Source: Bacillota bacterium
GTDB taxonomy: Bacteria; Bacillota; UBA4882; UBA8346
Reading direction: 5' to 3'
Assembly: GCA_023429995.1 (NCBI GenBank)
Contig: JAEZCE010000023.1
Coordinates: forward strand, 107,113-171,112
Length of the DNA: 64,000 bases
The position numbers and the translations under genes were made by a program. Every line of letters begins with the position of its first letter. Within the stretch, counting starts at the first letter, position 1. Under the pieces are notes generated by a model, which was not told where the DNA came from, did not search any database, and worked only from the letters and a program-made list of their open reading frames with translations. Shown piece by piece: positions 63,788-64,000 of this stretch.

Positions 63788-64000
63788 ATGGAGACAGGAT
63801 TTAAGAGCGGGGCGCGGTCGCACGAGCTTTTTCTAGATCGCGACGGTTGGGCGGACATACGCGACGGTTGGGCGGACATACGCGACGGTCGGGCGGACAT
63901 ACGCGACGGTTGGGTGGACATACGCGACGGTCGGGCGGACATACGCGACGGTCGGGTGGACATACGCGACGGTTGGGTGGACATACGCAACGGTCGGGTG
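63788..64000 (+). CDS. Possible repeat-protein ORF, cut by window end
   Basis: From an ATG at 63788 a frame reads METGFKSGARSHELFLD and then heptapeptides of type DGWADIR/DGRVDIR to the window edge. The ribosome site is poor (AAGG 3 bases upstream). Because the 21-bp repeat contains no stop in most frames, openness alone does not prove coding. Treat as doubtful. Confidence 0.2.
   Translation, partial: METGFKSGARSHELFLDRDGWADIRDGWADIRDGRADIRDGWVDIRDGRADIRDGRVDIRDGWVDIRNGRV
63841..64000. repeat. 21-bp GC-rich tandem minisatellite (7.6 copies, truncated by window end)
   Basis: The unit is CGACGGTTGGGCGGACATACG. Copies start at 63841, 63862, 63883, 63904, 63925, 63946, 63967 and 63988. They differ at unit positions 8 (T/C) and 12 (C/T), plus one G-to-A change in the last copy; all are transitions. 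The GC content is well above the neighbouring genes. Confidence 0.95.

Noticed and set aside
63775..63990. Minus-strand frame of RMSAQPS-type heptapeptides
   Set aside because: Produced by the 21-bp repeat, which is open in several frames; no start signal inside the window, so coding cannot be claimed.
63841..64000. CRISPR array
   Set aside because: The units are contiguous 21-mers without spacers and no cas gene is nearby.

Overview
The window looks like a chromosomal segment of a heterotrophic, probably anaerobic Gram-positive (Bacillota-type) bacterium. This rests on strong AGGAGG-type ribosome binding sites, several TTG and GTG starts, sugar ABC operons with membrane-anchored binding proteins, YesM/YesN-type two-component genes, an HxlR regulator, a CBS-DRTGG manganese pyrophosphatase and a class I-type hybrid cluster protein. 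The species cannot be named from the sequence. No tRNA, rRNA, IS element, prophage or CRISPR array was recognised.

Layout. (1) 1-8264 is a glucuronoxylan operon: GH67 alpha-glucuronidase, a three-gene sugar ABC transporter, a sialate-O-acetylesterase-like SGNH esterase and an NAD-dependent epimerase-like protein. (2) 8265-10700 is a decayed region with a frameshifted radC tail, a DUF606/YdcZ-type transporter with an unusual zinc-binding tail, and remnants of MalF- and MalG-type permeases. (3) 10733-13120 is a GH78 rhamnosidase. It is followed by a small cysteine-rich protein, a VOC protein, a membrane protein and a very large RHS/YD-repeat surface protein, whose signal peptide is separated from the rest by a one-base shift at a 7-T tract. 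(4) 20347-23231 is a NitT/TauT-type ABC system preceded by a small ORF. (5) 23302-33014 holds a PfkB kinase, an HxlR-MFS efflux pair, an amidohydrolase, a hypothetical protein, the pyrophosphatase and a PotABCD-type ABC operon. (6) 33320-38977 is a GH30 glycosidase, a LacI regulator and a sugar ABC operon, linked by a perfect 20-bp operator. (7) 39153-53649 holds a coiled-coil protein, an SH3 protein, a YesN/YesM pair, a kinase-less sensor and an ABC operon ending in two GH65 phosphorylases, the second fused to beta-phosphoglucomutase. (8) 53973-63582 holds a hybrid PAS histidine kinase, an HD protein, a Crp/Fnr regulator divergent from hcp, an SPFH/zinc-ribbon pair and a ferredoxin-like protein. 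(9) The right edge is a GC-rich 21-bp tandem repeat that runs out of the window.

The main theme is uptake and breakdown of plant or glucan oligosaccharides: separate transporter-glycosidase modules, each with its own regulator where one can be seen (LacI, YesMN). The GH65 module would split a disaccharide with phosphate and convert beta-glucose 1-phosphate to glucose 6-phosphate on the same polypeptide. The Crp/Fnr-hcp-ferredoxin region fits defence against nitrosative or oxidative stress. The most unusual items are the frameshifted signal sequence of the RHS gene, the PGM-GH65 fusion, the five-zinc-ribbon SPFH protein with its partner, the small cysteine-rich ORF, the repeat block at 40508-40665 and the terminal minisatellite.
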